Shown here: piece after piece, positions 8,281 to 16,537 of the stretch
How the letters are laid out: the number at the start of each line of letters is the position of its first letter
Position numbering within the stretch: the first letter of the stretch is position 1
NCBI GenBank assembly: GCA_964616405.1
Contig: CAZTRE010000008.1
Coordinates: 1-43,492 of the forward strand
Direction: 5' to 3'
DNA: 43,492 bases
Source of the DNA: JAEDES01 sp964616405
GTDB taxonomy: Bacteria; Bacillota_I; Bacilli_A; RF39; UBA660
Position numbers and translations under genes: made by a program
The notes under the pieces: generated by a model
Seen by the model: the letters and a program-made list of their open reading frames with translations, nothing else
Told to the model about the DNA's origin: nothing
Database searches by the model: none

Positions 8281-8493
8281 TCAATCATGTGGTACTTCAT
8301 GTACGAAAGTTCTATTTACAACTCTTTGTTGAACCCCTTCATTGATAGGGCAAGCAAAATTATTCATATTAGATGGCATCATATTATTTCCCATCATTGT
8401 AACATCAACATTCATATCATTATCGATTGTGTTGTTATTACCAACAATTGAATTATCAAAACCAAAGTTTTGATTTATACCTTGATCAAACAT
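8281..8493 (-). CDS. Small Asn/Met-rich protein, CotD-like spore coat candidate
   Basis: 70 residues with a strong AGGAGG before the ATG. The first 45 residues are low-complexity (Asn, Met, Asp). The tail CPINEGVQQRVVNRTFVHEVPHD resembles the repeated Cys-Pro ... His-Glu-Val-Pro-His segments of small CotD-like coat proteins in Bacilli and Clostridia. It has its own transcription unit. A CATATTATA element followed by GTAGGAGG directly precedes it, a layout shared with spoVIF in this window. The coat assignment is inference from composition and the tail. Confidence 0.6.
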   Translation of the reverse strand: MFDQGINQNFGFDNSIVGNNNTIDNDMNVDVTMMGNNMMPSNMNNFACPINEGVQQRVVNRTFVHEVPHD

Positions 8494-8539
8494 AATATAC
8501 CTCCTACCATATAATATGTTTTTATAAAAATTGAGTCAC

Positions 8540-8572
8540 AAAAAAGATGTGAATCCTTAACTTTTCACATCC
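8540..8572 (-). terminator. Terminator after the CofE-like gene
   Basis: GATGTGAA (8546-8553) pairs with TTCACATC (8564-8571); six T follow on the minus strand. Confidence 0.8.
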
Positions 8573-8582
8573 TTAAATTCAC

Positions 8583-9767
8583 CTATTCATCCGCAAAATT
8601 ATCAAAATAACCTTGAATATAAACAATAGGAGTACCTTTATCACCAGAACCACTGGTCAAATCACATAGTGAACCAATCAAATCAGTAAGTCTTCTAGGT
8701 GTTGTCCCTTGTGTCTCCATCTTCCCTTTAAGGTTACTATCTTTCGCAGAAATTTCTTTTTTCATAGCCGCAACTAATTCTTCTCCAGCTAAATCTTTAT
8801 ATTTATTATCTGAAATATATTTCAATTTTAACTCATTAGGTGTTCCAATCAAACCATCAGTATATGCTGGGCTTACAACAGGATCAGCAAGTTCCCATAT
8901 CTTTCCAACCGGATCTTTAAAAGCTCCATCCCCATAAACCATTACTTCTATTTTCTTGCCAGTCTCTTCAAATAACATCTTCTGAATCTTTTTAACCAAC
9001 TGATTACCAGTTTTTGGGAAAAGTTTTAATCTTTCTTCGGTAGATTTGTTTGAGCCCAATAGACCATATTCAGGATTACAACCACTATCTCCATTAGGTT
9101 TACTCATAACATCAACTAATCCATATACTGTTGTATCTGTACGACTTAAAAGTTTCTTGGTCTTTTCTCTAGTATGAATATCACAAACTAAAACATTTTT
9201 TGTATACTCTAAAATTGTTGTTGGATCATTAGAAAAAACAAATTCAACTTCACAATTCTCTTCTTCTACTACAGATCTGTAAAAATCAACCATATTTATT
9301 CCTGTAAATGGATGAAGAAAATCACCAAATACTTTATCATACTCTTTTTCACTAATCACACTACTAAGATTATATTTACTCTTTTCAAATACTTCCTCAT
9401 CTAATATTCCATTACCAACTTCATCTGCAGGAAAACTAAGTTGAATATACATTTTCTTAACCCCTCTAGCAATACCTTTCAAACAAATTGAAAATCTATT
9501 TCTAGAAAGTATTGGAAAAACTAAGCCAACTTCTCCTGAGGGATACTTTTCACTTACATCTTTTGCGATATCATCAACACTAACAAAATTACCTTCCGCC
9601 TTACCAACAACAGCTTCTGTTACTGCCACCACATCTTTATCCCTAAACTTAAAGCCTTCCTCTTTTTGTGCTGCCAAAACTGATTCAACTACTATCTTAG
9701 CCAAATCATCTCCAGCCTTAATAATTGGAGCTCTTACTCCTCTCACTACGGTTCCTACTGTTCTCAT
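8583..9767 (-). CDS. CofE-like (coenzyme F420-0 gamma-glutamyl ligase family) protein
   Basis: 394 residues; GGAGG precedes the ATG. MRTVGTVVRGVRAPIIKAGDDL, DKDVVAVTEAVVGKAEG, VFPILSRNRFSICLKGIARG and later VLVCDIHTRE and YGDGAFKDP match the extended CofE-like family of Bacillota. True CofE adds glutamate to coenzyme F420-0. No other F420 gene is in the window and these bacteria are not expected to make F420, so the substrate is probably different; an amide-ligase-type reaction is inferred from fold only. It follows ffh by 32 bases without a terminator, so the two are probably co-transcribed. Confidence 0.8.
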   Translation of the reverse strand: MRTVGTVVRGVRAPIIKAGDDLAKIVVESVLAAQKEEGFKFRDKDVVAVTEAVVGKAEGNFVSVDDIAKDVSEKYPSGEVGLVFPILSRNRFSICLKGIARGVKKMYIQLSFPADEVGNGILDEEVFEKSKYNLSSVISEKEYDKVFGDFLHPFTGINMVDFYRSVVEEENCEVEFVFSNDPTTILEYTKNVLVCDIHTREKTKKLLSRTDTTVYGLVDVMSKPNGDSGCNPEYGLLGSNKSTEERLKLFPKTGNQLVKKIQKMLFEETGKKIEVMVYGDGAFKDPVGKIWELADPVVSPAYTDGLIGTPNELKLKYISDNKYKDLAGEELVAAMKKEISAKDSNLKGKMETQGTTPRRLTDLIGSLCDLTSGSGDKGTPIVYIQGYFDNFADE

Positions 9768-9799
9768 ATTATTCCTCCCTACTAGTTTATTTTATAAAT

Positions 9800-11107
9800 C
9801 TAAAATGGTAACTTCATATTTCCATTCGATATTTGCTTCATCATTTTCTTCATCTGATCAAATTGTTGAAGTAATCTATTTACTTCTTGAACAGATCTTC
9901 CGCTACCTGATGCTATCCTTGTTTTACGTCTAGCCTTAATAATATCTGGATTGCGTCTTTCTTTTGGAGTCATTGATAATATAATTGCTTCTATATGAGC
10001 CATTTGTTTAGGATCAATTTCTATATTAGAAAGCCCCATTTTCTGAGCACCAGGAATCATTTTAATAAGTTTTTCTAAAGGGCCAAGCTTCTTCACTTGT
10101 TTCATTGTCGATAAGAAATCTTCCAGATCAAATTTACCTTGTTGCATCTTCTTCGCAGCTTTTTCTGCTTCTTTCTCATCAATTACTTCAGTAGCTTTTT
10201 CAACAAGTGAAACAATATCACCCATTCCTAAAATTCTACCGGCCATACGATCTGGATCAAAGAATTCTAATCCATCCAACTTTTCAGATGTCCCCATAAA
10301 CTTAATTGGTACATTTGTTAAATGTCTAACTGATAATGCAACTCCACCTCTCGTGTCTCCGTCTAACTTTGTTAAGATAACACCAGTAAGTGGTAACTTA
10401 TCATTAAAACCTGTAATTACATTAATAGCATCTTGTCCCATCATTGAGTCTATAACCAATAGTATTTCCTGTGGAACAATTTCATTCTTAATGTCATCTA
10501 GTTCATCCATTAATTCTTCATCTATATGTAATCTACCAGCTGTATCTACTAATACATAATCATAACCATTCTCTTTAGCATATTTAACGGCATTAACTGC
10601 AATTTGTACTGGATCATTCTTACCCTCATCGTATACTTCAATACCCAACTGCTTACCTAATTGCTTCAACTGATCAATTGCTGCCGGTCTATATACATCA
10701 CAGGCTACAAGCAATGGTTTCTTACTATGTTTCTTTCTTAAAAAATTAGCCAGTTTTCCAATCGTTGTCGTTTTACCAGAACCTTGTAATCCCACTAACA
10801 TTAAAATTGCTGGATTACCACTAGTATTAAGTGGAGCACTTTCTCCTCCTAACAACTCACATAATTCATCCTTAACAATTTTAACAAATAACTCACCAGG
10901 ATTAATGCTACTAGCAACTTCTTCACCTAAAGCTTTTTCTTTAACTGTATTTGTAAATTCTTTTACTACTTTATAATTAACATCTGCTTCCAATAAGGCT
11001 AATCTAATCTCACGCATCATATCAGAAATATTATCTTCTGTTATTTTTCCATAACCTTTAATCTTATGTAAAGCATTTTGTAATCTTTCACCTAAGCCTT
11101 CAAACAT
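9800..11107 (-). CDS. ffh: Signal recognition particle GTPase Ffh
   Basis: 435 residues. The N domain is followed by the GTPase G domain: G1 GLQGSGKTTTIGKLA near residue 105, DTAGR, and TKLDGDTRGG. The methionine-rich M domain at the C-terminus (IPGAQKMGL ... RRKTRIASGSGRSVQEVNRLL) binds SRP RNA and signal sequences. Ffh escorts nascent membrane proteins to FtsY and the translocon. The start is the ATG at 11107 after AGGTGATAT. FtsY and YlxM lie a few kilobases upstream on the same strand, separated here by the HerA-like gene. No SRP RNA gene was found in the window. Confidence 0.98.
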   Translation of the reverse strand: MFEGLGERLQNALHKIKGYGKITEDNISDMMREIRLALLEADVNYKVVKEFTNTVKEKALGEEVASSINPGELFVKIVKDELCELLGGESAPLNTSGNPAILMLVGLQGSGKTTTIGKLANFLRKKHSKKPLLVACDVYRPAAIDQLKQLGKQLGIEVYDEGKNDPVQIAVNAVKYAKENGYDYVLVDTAGRLHIDEELMDELDDIKNEIVPQEILLVIDSMMGQDAINVITGFNDKLPLTGVILTKLDGDTRGGVALSVRHLTNVPIKFMGTSEKLDGLEFFDPDRMAGRILGMGDIVSLVEKATEVIDEKEAEKAAKKMQQGKFDLEDFLSTMKQVKKLGPLEKLIKMIPGAQKMGLSNIEIDPKQMAHIEAIILSMTPKERRNPDIIKARRKTRIASGSGRSVQEVNRLLQQFDQMKKMMKQISNGNMKLPF

Positions 11108-11135
11108 TTATATCACCTAAAATAATTATAACAAA

Positions 11136-11161
11136 AAAAACAATACAAAGATATATTGTTT
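11136..11161 (-). terminator. Terminator of the HerA-like gene
   Basis: AACAAT (11139-11144) and ATTGTT (11155-11160) form a short stem followed on the minus strand by eight T. Confidence 0.55.
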
Positions 11162-11170
11162 TTATATTAT

Positions 11171-13729
11171 TTATATAAAATTAACTAGCTTGTCCCCAGC
11201 ACCCGGCATAGATGAATCCCCAGAATTATCACTACCATCCCCAGCCAAATTCATATTACTAGGAATATTTGATATAAACCCACTATTTTGTTGAGTATCG
11301 GTATTTGCTAAAGACATATTTTGATTTATTGATTTAAATTCATTTATCGCAGAAAAATCTGGTTTTCCAAAAGTATCATTATTTGATACATTCCATTGTT
11401 CCGGTCCTACAGATATTGTAGAATTCATTCCAAGATTAATATCTTGAGAGTTATTAATATCAGTATTGGCCTCTGTCATATTATTAACTTCATTACCAAA
11501 CTGACTAACACTATTAACATTTGTTTCTAAATTAGACATACCATCAGATTGTGTACTATTAAACGTTACCAAAGAAGGTACAGCTTCAAATGTCGGTTCA
11601 TTATTAACCTCTTTACTACTAACCTCATTCATCTTTGGTGCAGGCTCAAGAGTTTCTCCTCCTAAAAAACTTACTAAAGGTTTTGTAATATCACCCGGAT
11701 TACTATTTTGAACTTCCACAATAGATGTATCTGATGAATTTTGTTCTTCCATTATATTAGATGTATTATTAACATCAGCATTATTTAAAATTTCGTCATT
11801 TACTGCCACATTAACCTTTTTTGCTTCATCTAAATTACTTGTATCAGTCATTATCGCAACTGGCGTTATCGTTGGAGGCTCAATCAAAGTAGCCGGTGAA
11901 TTAGTCATTTCAAGAATTTCATTATTTTGCTTAGTAGCACTTCCATCTAAAGTTGTCATTGAAGCAGTTGATTTTTCTCCCCAAGAAGCAACAACATCAC
12001 AATTACCACTCCAAGGAGCTGGATCTGGCATCTCCATTTTAACAATCATAGGGATTCTAAAAGCACTACCAAAGCCTAAACAAGTTCCAGCCTGCAAAGT
12101 CTTTTGTTTTTCAACAATTTCATCACTAATATTAGGAACCATTTTTCTAATATATTCCACATCCACAGGATGATTCATCTTAAAAATCAAAAAGTTAGAG
12201 CATTGTGAAATAACTGTGTCTGAAAGTTCAACAGGTCTTTGTGTAATAATCCCTAGAATAACCCCATATTTACGTCCCTCTTTTGCAATTCTCTCAAATA
12301 TATTATAACCAAGCAAAAATCTATCTGTATCATTTTGAATATAACGATGTGCTTCTTCTATAATAATATGAAATGGTTCACTAGCTCGTTTAGTCAATGT
12401 TTTAGAATAATCAAAAATTAATCTTGAGAAAATCTTTGTAATAACTTTCGCAAAACTATCATCAATATCATCTAAATTAATATTTACAAACTGATATTTT
12501 CCACCATCTTTACAAACTAATGACTTTACGTATTGTTCTATAGTCATATATTCCCTAACATCAAAGAATGAAGCCATATCACCAGCAATCAAAGAATGAA
12601 GTCTTACCTTTAATGTAACTGCATCTCCATAAGTATTTTTATTTCTTAACCAACCTTCACTAATCAATGTAAAGTTTAAAGCTTTTTCTAAAGTATCTAA
12701 TGTATAAAAAACATTTTCTGTTGGTTCATATGAATCAAGTTCATCATCAATAAATGAAGAAACATACTCTGTAAGCAAAACACTCTCAGAAAAATTACCA
12801 CTATTATCAACTAAAAAACAATCTCTAAACTTTCTACTATAACCAATTCCTTCAACCACGGCCTCCAAATTAAACTGTGGTGTTGAACAACTTGCTAAAA
12901 TAGAGAAAATTTCATTTCTTTTATTTGGAGCTGTTTCATTTGTATAAAGAATTGTCATAATTGCTCTTGCAATCAAATGATTTTTATAGTTATTAGCATC
13001 CATATCTTTCTGTGAAAAAACAAGTGCTAATTTTCTCATTCTCTCAATAATTGGTAATTGAGAGTGATTTGTAGCCTGCAACAACAAAGCCAAATCATCA
13101 TTATTGAGTAAATAAATTGGAATTGATAATGTATCTCCACTAAAAGCTTTTTCGTTAGTACTAATAAATCTATAATGAAAATTCTTATCAATACTACTTA
13201 AATTATTAAATGCATTATAATATTCTCCTGATGAATCCAACATAATAATATTAGCATTATATGGATTAAGATTCTTATCTCTAAACATATTTTGAAATAA
13301 TCTTGAAATACCACAAGATTTTCCTGAACCACTATTACCAAAGATAGCAAAATGGCTACTAAAGAAATTATTAACATCTAAAAATACTGAAGCACCATCA
13401 TAAAATGGGCTATCTCCTACCTTCATAAAGCCTTTTTGTTCATGCCCTGTGATAAGTTGAATTTCGTCCTTATTTATAACACGAACTTTAGCATCTAAAC
13501 GTGGTTTTCTGATAGTACCCCCTAAAAATCTATTACCAACAATTTCTCCTAAAAAGCTAGCGTTTACAGTATCGCCATTAACATCATTTACTTCTCCTAA
13601 TATCTTTTTTGTTTCGTCTTCAAAAACCAAATGCAAATTCATCAAATTCATAGTTAAATTTTCACTATCTTTTAATTTAATTGTTGCCCCTTGGTCACTA
13701 ATAAATGTTATCTTATCAAACACATGCAT
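11171..13729 (-). CDS. HerA/DUF87-type P-loop ATPase with Asn/Ser-rich tail
   Basis: About 852 residues. An N-terminal beta-rich domain (about 1-115, HAS-barrel-like) precedes Walker A FGNSGSGKS near residue 135 and Walker B HIIIEEAHRY near 455, followed by GVILGIITQRPVELSDTVISQC, the arginine/sensor region typical of HerA and related DNA pumps. From about residue 590 to the end the chain is low-complexity, rich in Asn, Ser, Thr and Met. HerA proteins are hexameric DNA translocases, usually paired with the nuclease NurA, which is absent here. The start is uncertain: ATG 13729, GTG 13723 or TTG 13741. It has its own terminator and sits between the ylxM and ffh units. Confidence 0.85.
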   Translation of the reverse strand: MHVFDKITFISDQGATIKLKDSENLTMNLMNLHLVFEDETKKILGEVNDVNGDTVNASFLGEIVGNRFLGGTIRKPRLDAKVRVINKDEIQLITGHEQKGFMKVGDSPFYDGASVFLDVNNFFSSHFAIFGNSGSGKSCGISRLFQNMFRDKNLNPYNANIIMLDSSGEYYNAFNNLSSIDKNFHYRFISTNEKAFSGDTLSIPIYLLNNDDLALLLQATNHSQLPIIERMRKLALVFSQKDMDANNYKNHLIARAIMTILYTNETAPNKRNEIFSILASCSTPQFNLEAVVEGIGYSRKFRDCFLVDNSGNFSESVLLTEYVSSFIDDELDSYEPTENVFYTLDTLEKALNFTLISEGWLRNKNTYGDAVTLKVRLHSLIAGDMASFFDVREYMTIEQYVKSLVCKDGGKYQFVNINLDDIDDSFAKVITKIFSRLIFDYSKTLTKRASEPFHIIIEEAHRYIQNDTDRFLLGYNIFERIAKEGRKYGVILGIITQRPVELSDTVISQCSNFLIFKMNHPVDVEYIRKMVPNISDEIVEKQKTLQAGTCLGFGSAFRIPMIVKMEMPDPAPWSGNCDVVASWGEKSTASMTTLDGSATKQNNEILEMTNSPATLIEPPTITPVAIMTDTSNLDEAKKVNVAVNDEILNNADVNNTSNIMEEQNSSDTSIVEVQNSNPGDITKPLVSFLGGETLEPAPKMNEVSSKEVNNEPTFEAVPSLVTFNSTQSDGMSNLETNVNSVSQFGNEVNNMTEANTDINNSQDINLGMNSTISVGPEQWNVSNNDTFGKPDFSAINEFKSINQNMSLANTDTQQNSGFISNIPSNMNLAGDGSDNSGDSSMPGAGDKLVNFI

Positions 13730-13805
13730 TCCCCATTCCAACTTTTTATTCTTCTTACCCTATCATATACTATAAATTATACATTCAATCATGCCCTTTT
13801 ACAAG

Positions 13806-13833
13806 AAAAAAGATAAGATCTTATTTCTTATCT
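13806..13833 (-). terminator. Terminator of the ftsY-ylxM unit
   Basis: AGATAAG (13811-13817) pairs with CTTATCT (13827-13833); on the minus strand a T run follows. The stem starts at the ylxM stop codon. Confidence 0.7.
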
Positions 13834-14125
13834 AAAGTAATTCTTCTAATTGTTCTTGAATGTCTTCATCATTAATTTTACTTGATATTGCAAGTAATTT
13901 AGCCCTTTTCTCATACAATTTTAAAATACTCTCATACTCTTCTAATTTATCCGTAACAATATGTATTTGTTTAAATATTGCATTCCTACTTACATCATAA
14001 TTTTCAGCCATCTCTGAAAAACTTAGATTATTAAAATAATAATCTTCAAAATAAGTTCTTTGCTTGTCTGTTAATAAACCCCCATACAAATCATATAGTT
14101 CATTAAAATATACAAAATTTTCCAT
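13832..14125 (-). CDS. ylxM: YlxM, SRP-associated helix-turn-helix protein
   Basis: 97 residues from the ATG at 14125; the TAATG overlap with the upstream stop fixes this start. LYDLYGGLLTDKQRTYFEDYYFNNLSFSEMAENYDVSRNAIFKQI is the sigma-70 region-4-like helix-turn-helix of YlxM/p13, followed by a helical tail. In Streptococcus and Bacillus YlxM is encoded beside ftsY and ffh and modulates SRP, probably by binding SRP RNA or Ffh. Here it is translationally coupled to the small membrane protein and downstream of ftsY. Confidence 0.92.
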   Translation of the reverse strand: MENFVYFNELYDLYGGLLTDKQRTYFEDYYFNNLSFSEMAENYDVSRNAIFKQIHIVTDKLEEYESILKLYEKRAKLLAISSKINDEDIQEQLEELL

Positions 14126-14487
14126 TAAATCACTCCTAAAATTAATGAAAGAATCTCTAAAAATAAAATAATTCCTCCACATAAATAATAAATTTTAGAT
14201 TTCTTTGGTTTATTATAAATAATTTTATTATTATACCCAATAATAAATAAAGTAATTGCTAAAACAAATTGTAAAATATCCCAAACTTTATCATTGAAAA
14301 AATACCAAACAAATAATACTAAGGTAAACATTGTAAATATAAATTGTAAATCTGCAAATACAATATTAAATCGATTAATTGTACTTATTCCTTGATATTT
14401 ATCTTCTCCTGGCATTTGGGCAAGTAAATTAATACGCTTTTCTTTCTTCAATTTAATTTGCTTTTTATCTTCTTTTTTCCTAGCCAT
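14125..14487 (-). CDS. Small integral membrane protein between ftsY and ylxM
   Basis: 120 residues. The first 22 are strongly basic (MARKKEDKKQIKLKKEKR), followed by about three hydrophobic segments (FIFTMFTLVLFVWYFF, WDILQFVLAITLFIIGY and YLCGGIILFLEILSLIL). It starts 8 bases after the ftsY stop and its TAA overlaps the ylxM ATG. No family recognised. Its place inside the SRP-receptor operon suggests a membrane or SRP-related role, but nothing in the sequence shows one. Confidence 0.75.
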   Translation of the reverse strand: MARKKEDKKQIKLKKEKRINLLAQMPGEDKYQGISTINRFNIVFADLQFIFTMFTLVLFVWYFFNDKVWDILQFVLAITLFIIGYNNKIIYNKPKKSKIYYLCGGIILFLEILSLILGVI

Positions 14488-14495
14488 AATATCAC

Positions 14496-15578
14496 CTACA
14501 TCATATCTTTAAATAATCCATAAATATATTTTTCAATATCAAACACTTGTAAATCATCTTTAGTTTCCCCAAGACCTATATATTTTACTGGGATTCCAAC
14601 AGACTCTTTAATAGCTAGTACTATTCCACCTTTCGCAGTACCATCTAATTTAGTTAACACAATACCCGTAATATTAGTAATCTCTTTAAAGGCTTTAGCC
14701 TGACTAATACCATTTTGTCCAGTAGTCGCATCTATCACTAATAAAGTTTCAGTAGTTCCACCTTCAATTTGACCATCAATTACTTTATTAATCTTTTCAA
14801 GTTCCTTCATCAAATTAACTTTATTTTGAAGTCTTCCTGCTGTATCAACCAATACAACATCATACATTTCTTCTTTAGCTTTTTCTAAGCCATCAAAAAC
14901 TACACTTGCTGGATCAGCCCCTTCTGCTTTACCATAGAATCCAACATCTATTTTTTCACTCCACTCCTTAAGCTGTGCAGTAGCTCCCGCTCTAAATGTA
15001 TCAGCCGCTACTAATAAAACTTTTTTTCCCTCATTTTTTAGTTGATAACCAATCTTCCCAATAGTTGTAGTTTTCCCAACTCCATTAACTCCTACAAACA
15101 AAATTACTGTTGGACCATTTTCATTATATGTTAATTTACTCGTTAACACAGAATCATTAACATAAATAATAAATAACTCATCAACAATAATTTCCTTAAG
15201 TAACTCAGGATCATCAATCTTCTCGTTTTTAACTCTATCTCTTAGACGATCAATAAAATCCATTACCGTATTAACGCCAATATCTGCCATAATAAGTATT
15301 TCTTCTAGTTCATCAAAATAATCATCCGTTACTTTTTTATACTTATTTGTTAAATTAGCCAATCTTGAAACAAAACCCTGACGGGATTTAGTTAATCCTT
15401 TTTCATAGACCTTAACATTATTATTTTTTGATTCAGTACTTCCTTTTTCCTTCTGTTCTTTCTTATTCTTTTGAATGGTTTTTTCTATCTTATTATTCTT
15501 ACTAACTACTTCTTCTGCAATTTCTTCTAATGCCTCATTTTTTTGAAACATATTTTTTATTTTATTAAATAATCCCAT
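14496..15578 (-). CDS. ftsY: SRP receptor FtsY
   Basis: 360 residues. A Lys/Glu-rich membrane-binding region (about 1-55) leads into the NG GTPase: GVNGVGKTTTIGKIG near residue 165, DTFRAGATAQL, DTAGRLQNK, TKLDGTAKGG and the final GLGETKDDLQVF. It receives the Ffh-ribosome complex at the membrane; the two GTPases activate each other. It leads a unit with the small membrane protein and ylxM. The acidic/basic A domain is short, as usual in Bacilli. Confidence 0.97.
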   Translation of the reverse strand: MGLFNKIKNMFQKNEALEEIAEEVVSKNNKIEKTIQKNKKEQKEKGSTESKNNNVKVYEKGLTKSRQGFVSRLANLTNKYKKVTDDYFDELEEILIMADIGVNTVMDFIDRLRDRVKNEKIDDPELLKEIIVDELFIIYVNDSVLTSKLTYNENGPTVILFVGVNGVGKTTTIGKIGYQLKNEGKKVLLVAADTFRAGATAQLKEWSEKIDVGFYGKAEGADPASVVFDGLEKAKEEMYDVVLVDTAGRLQNKVNLMKELEKINKVIDGQIEGGTTETLLVIDATTGQNGISQAKAFKEITNITGIVLTKLDGTAKGGIVLAIKESVGIPVKYIGLGETKDDLQVFDIEKYIYGLFKDMM

Positions 15579-15594
15579 TTATATCACCAAGAAT

Positions 15595-15624
15595 ATTTTA
15601 TCATATAAATATCTTATTTACCAA
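15595..15624 (-). promoter_or_regulatory. Promoter of the ftsY unit
   Basis: Minus strand TTGGTA (15624-15619), 18-base spacer, TAAAAT (15600-15595), just downstream of the preceding gene's terminator and about 17 bases before the ftsY start. Confidence 0.45.
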
Positions 15625-15629
15625 CAAAA

Positions 15630-15657
15630 CAAAACATTCCTATAATTTAGGAATGTC
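15630..15657 (-). terminator. Terminator of the ADP-ribosyltransferase-like gene
   Basis: ACATTCCTA (15634-15642) and TAGGAATGT (15648-15656) make a 9-bp stem that includes the stop codon, followed by TTTTGTTTT on the minus strand. Confidence 0.75.
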
Positions 15658-16380
15658 TCCATTATTTATCTTTTTCTTAACTTTTCCGGAAGAAGCGCTT
15701 AAAAATGTTCCCTTAAAATGATTAAGTGCTGGATCTAGTGGGCTAAAATCACCATCCCCATTAAAATCCATATAACTTTGTAATTTGTCATAATCAATAC
15801 AAGTTAAATCACTTTCCACTAGCCCTAAATCACTAGGTTCTAAATCAAGACCAACTTCACCTTTTAAAAATCTATAAATTGCGCCTGCCTTATCATATCT
15901 AAATGAAACAACGATCTCATCACTTGAAATAAAATCAGGAATTAAATATTCAGATTCGCTATCATTAGTAACAACTTCAAATGAATATACATCCTCTACT
16001 GGAACTTTTACTATATATATTCTTTCCTTATTCGCAAAAGATGCCGCAATATAATAATCTGTTGTTGTCGAAATAAAAGGAGTATCACCGCAAATAGTAT
16101 GAACCGTACTTAATATATCAATATCCAAATCTAAACTCTCAATAGTATTTTTTCTCGCATATTCTCTAGAATAAAACCCAGACTCTTGTCCTTTCTTTGC
16201 TCCTCTTAATAAATATGCATATCCATCTTTAACAAATTTAGGATTTAATATTAACCCCGTATCAGTTCTCAAATTCTTACTTCTATCTGGGTAACCAACC
16301 AATTCCTTAGAAGCATCGCCACAATATACTAAATTAGGATTGAATAAATTATTAATTGATTGTTCAACATACTTCGCCAT
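15640..16380 (-). CDS. ADP-ribosyltransferase-like protein with EF-hand/dockerin-like loop
   Basis: 246 residues from the ATG at 16380, placed by AGGAGGAGG 7 bases upstream. It carries the three parts of the R-S-E class signature of mono-ADP-ribosyltransferases in the right order and spacing: Arg59 in YLLRGAKKG, Ser104-Thr-Thr in FISTTTDYYIAASFA, and Glu142-x-Glu144 in SESEYLIP. The ExE form is typical of arginine-modifying enzymes. Near the C-terminus DFNGDGDFSPLD (205-216) matches the Ca2+-binding loop of EF-hands and dockerins (DxNxDGxxxxxD). There is no signal peptide or membrane segment, so it is probably cytoplasmic. Target unknown. It is monocistronic, upstream of ftsY. The assignment rests on motifs only. 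Confidence 0.65.
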   Translation of the reverse strand: MAKYVEQSINNLFNPNLVYCGDASKELVGYPDRSKNLRTDTGLILNPKFVKDGYAYLLRGAKKGQESGFYSREYARKNTIESLDLDIDILSTVHTICGDTPFISTTTDYYIAASFANKERIYIVKVPVEDVYSFEVVTNDSESEYLIPDFISSDEIVVSFRYDKAGAIYRFLKGEVGLDLEPSDLGLVESDLTCIDYDKLQSYMDFNGDGDFSPLDPALNHFKGTFLSASSGKVKKKINNGDIPKL

Positions 16381-16460
16381 AGCAAAACCTCCTCCTGATA
16401 TCATATATTATAACACTATCACCAAAGTAAATCAAAGTTTCTATAACGGTCACAATGAAC

Positions 16461-16489
16461 TAGACAAAATAAAAAAAATATAGTATAAT
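16461..16489 (+). promoter_or_regulatory. rnjA promoter
   Basis: TAGACA (16461-16466), 17-base spacer, perfect TATAAT (16484-16489), with about 42 bases of leader before the rnjA ATG. Confidence 0.75.
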
Positions 16490-16537
16490 TTCATAGTTAA
16501 TTCTTTATATAAAAATTAAATACAGAAAGGAGTTTTT

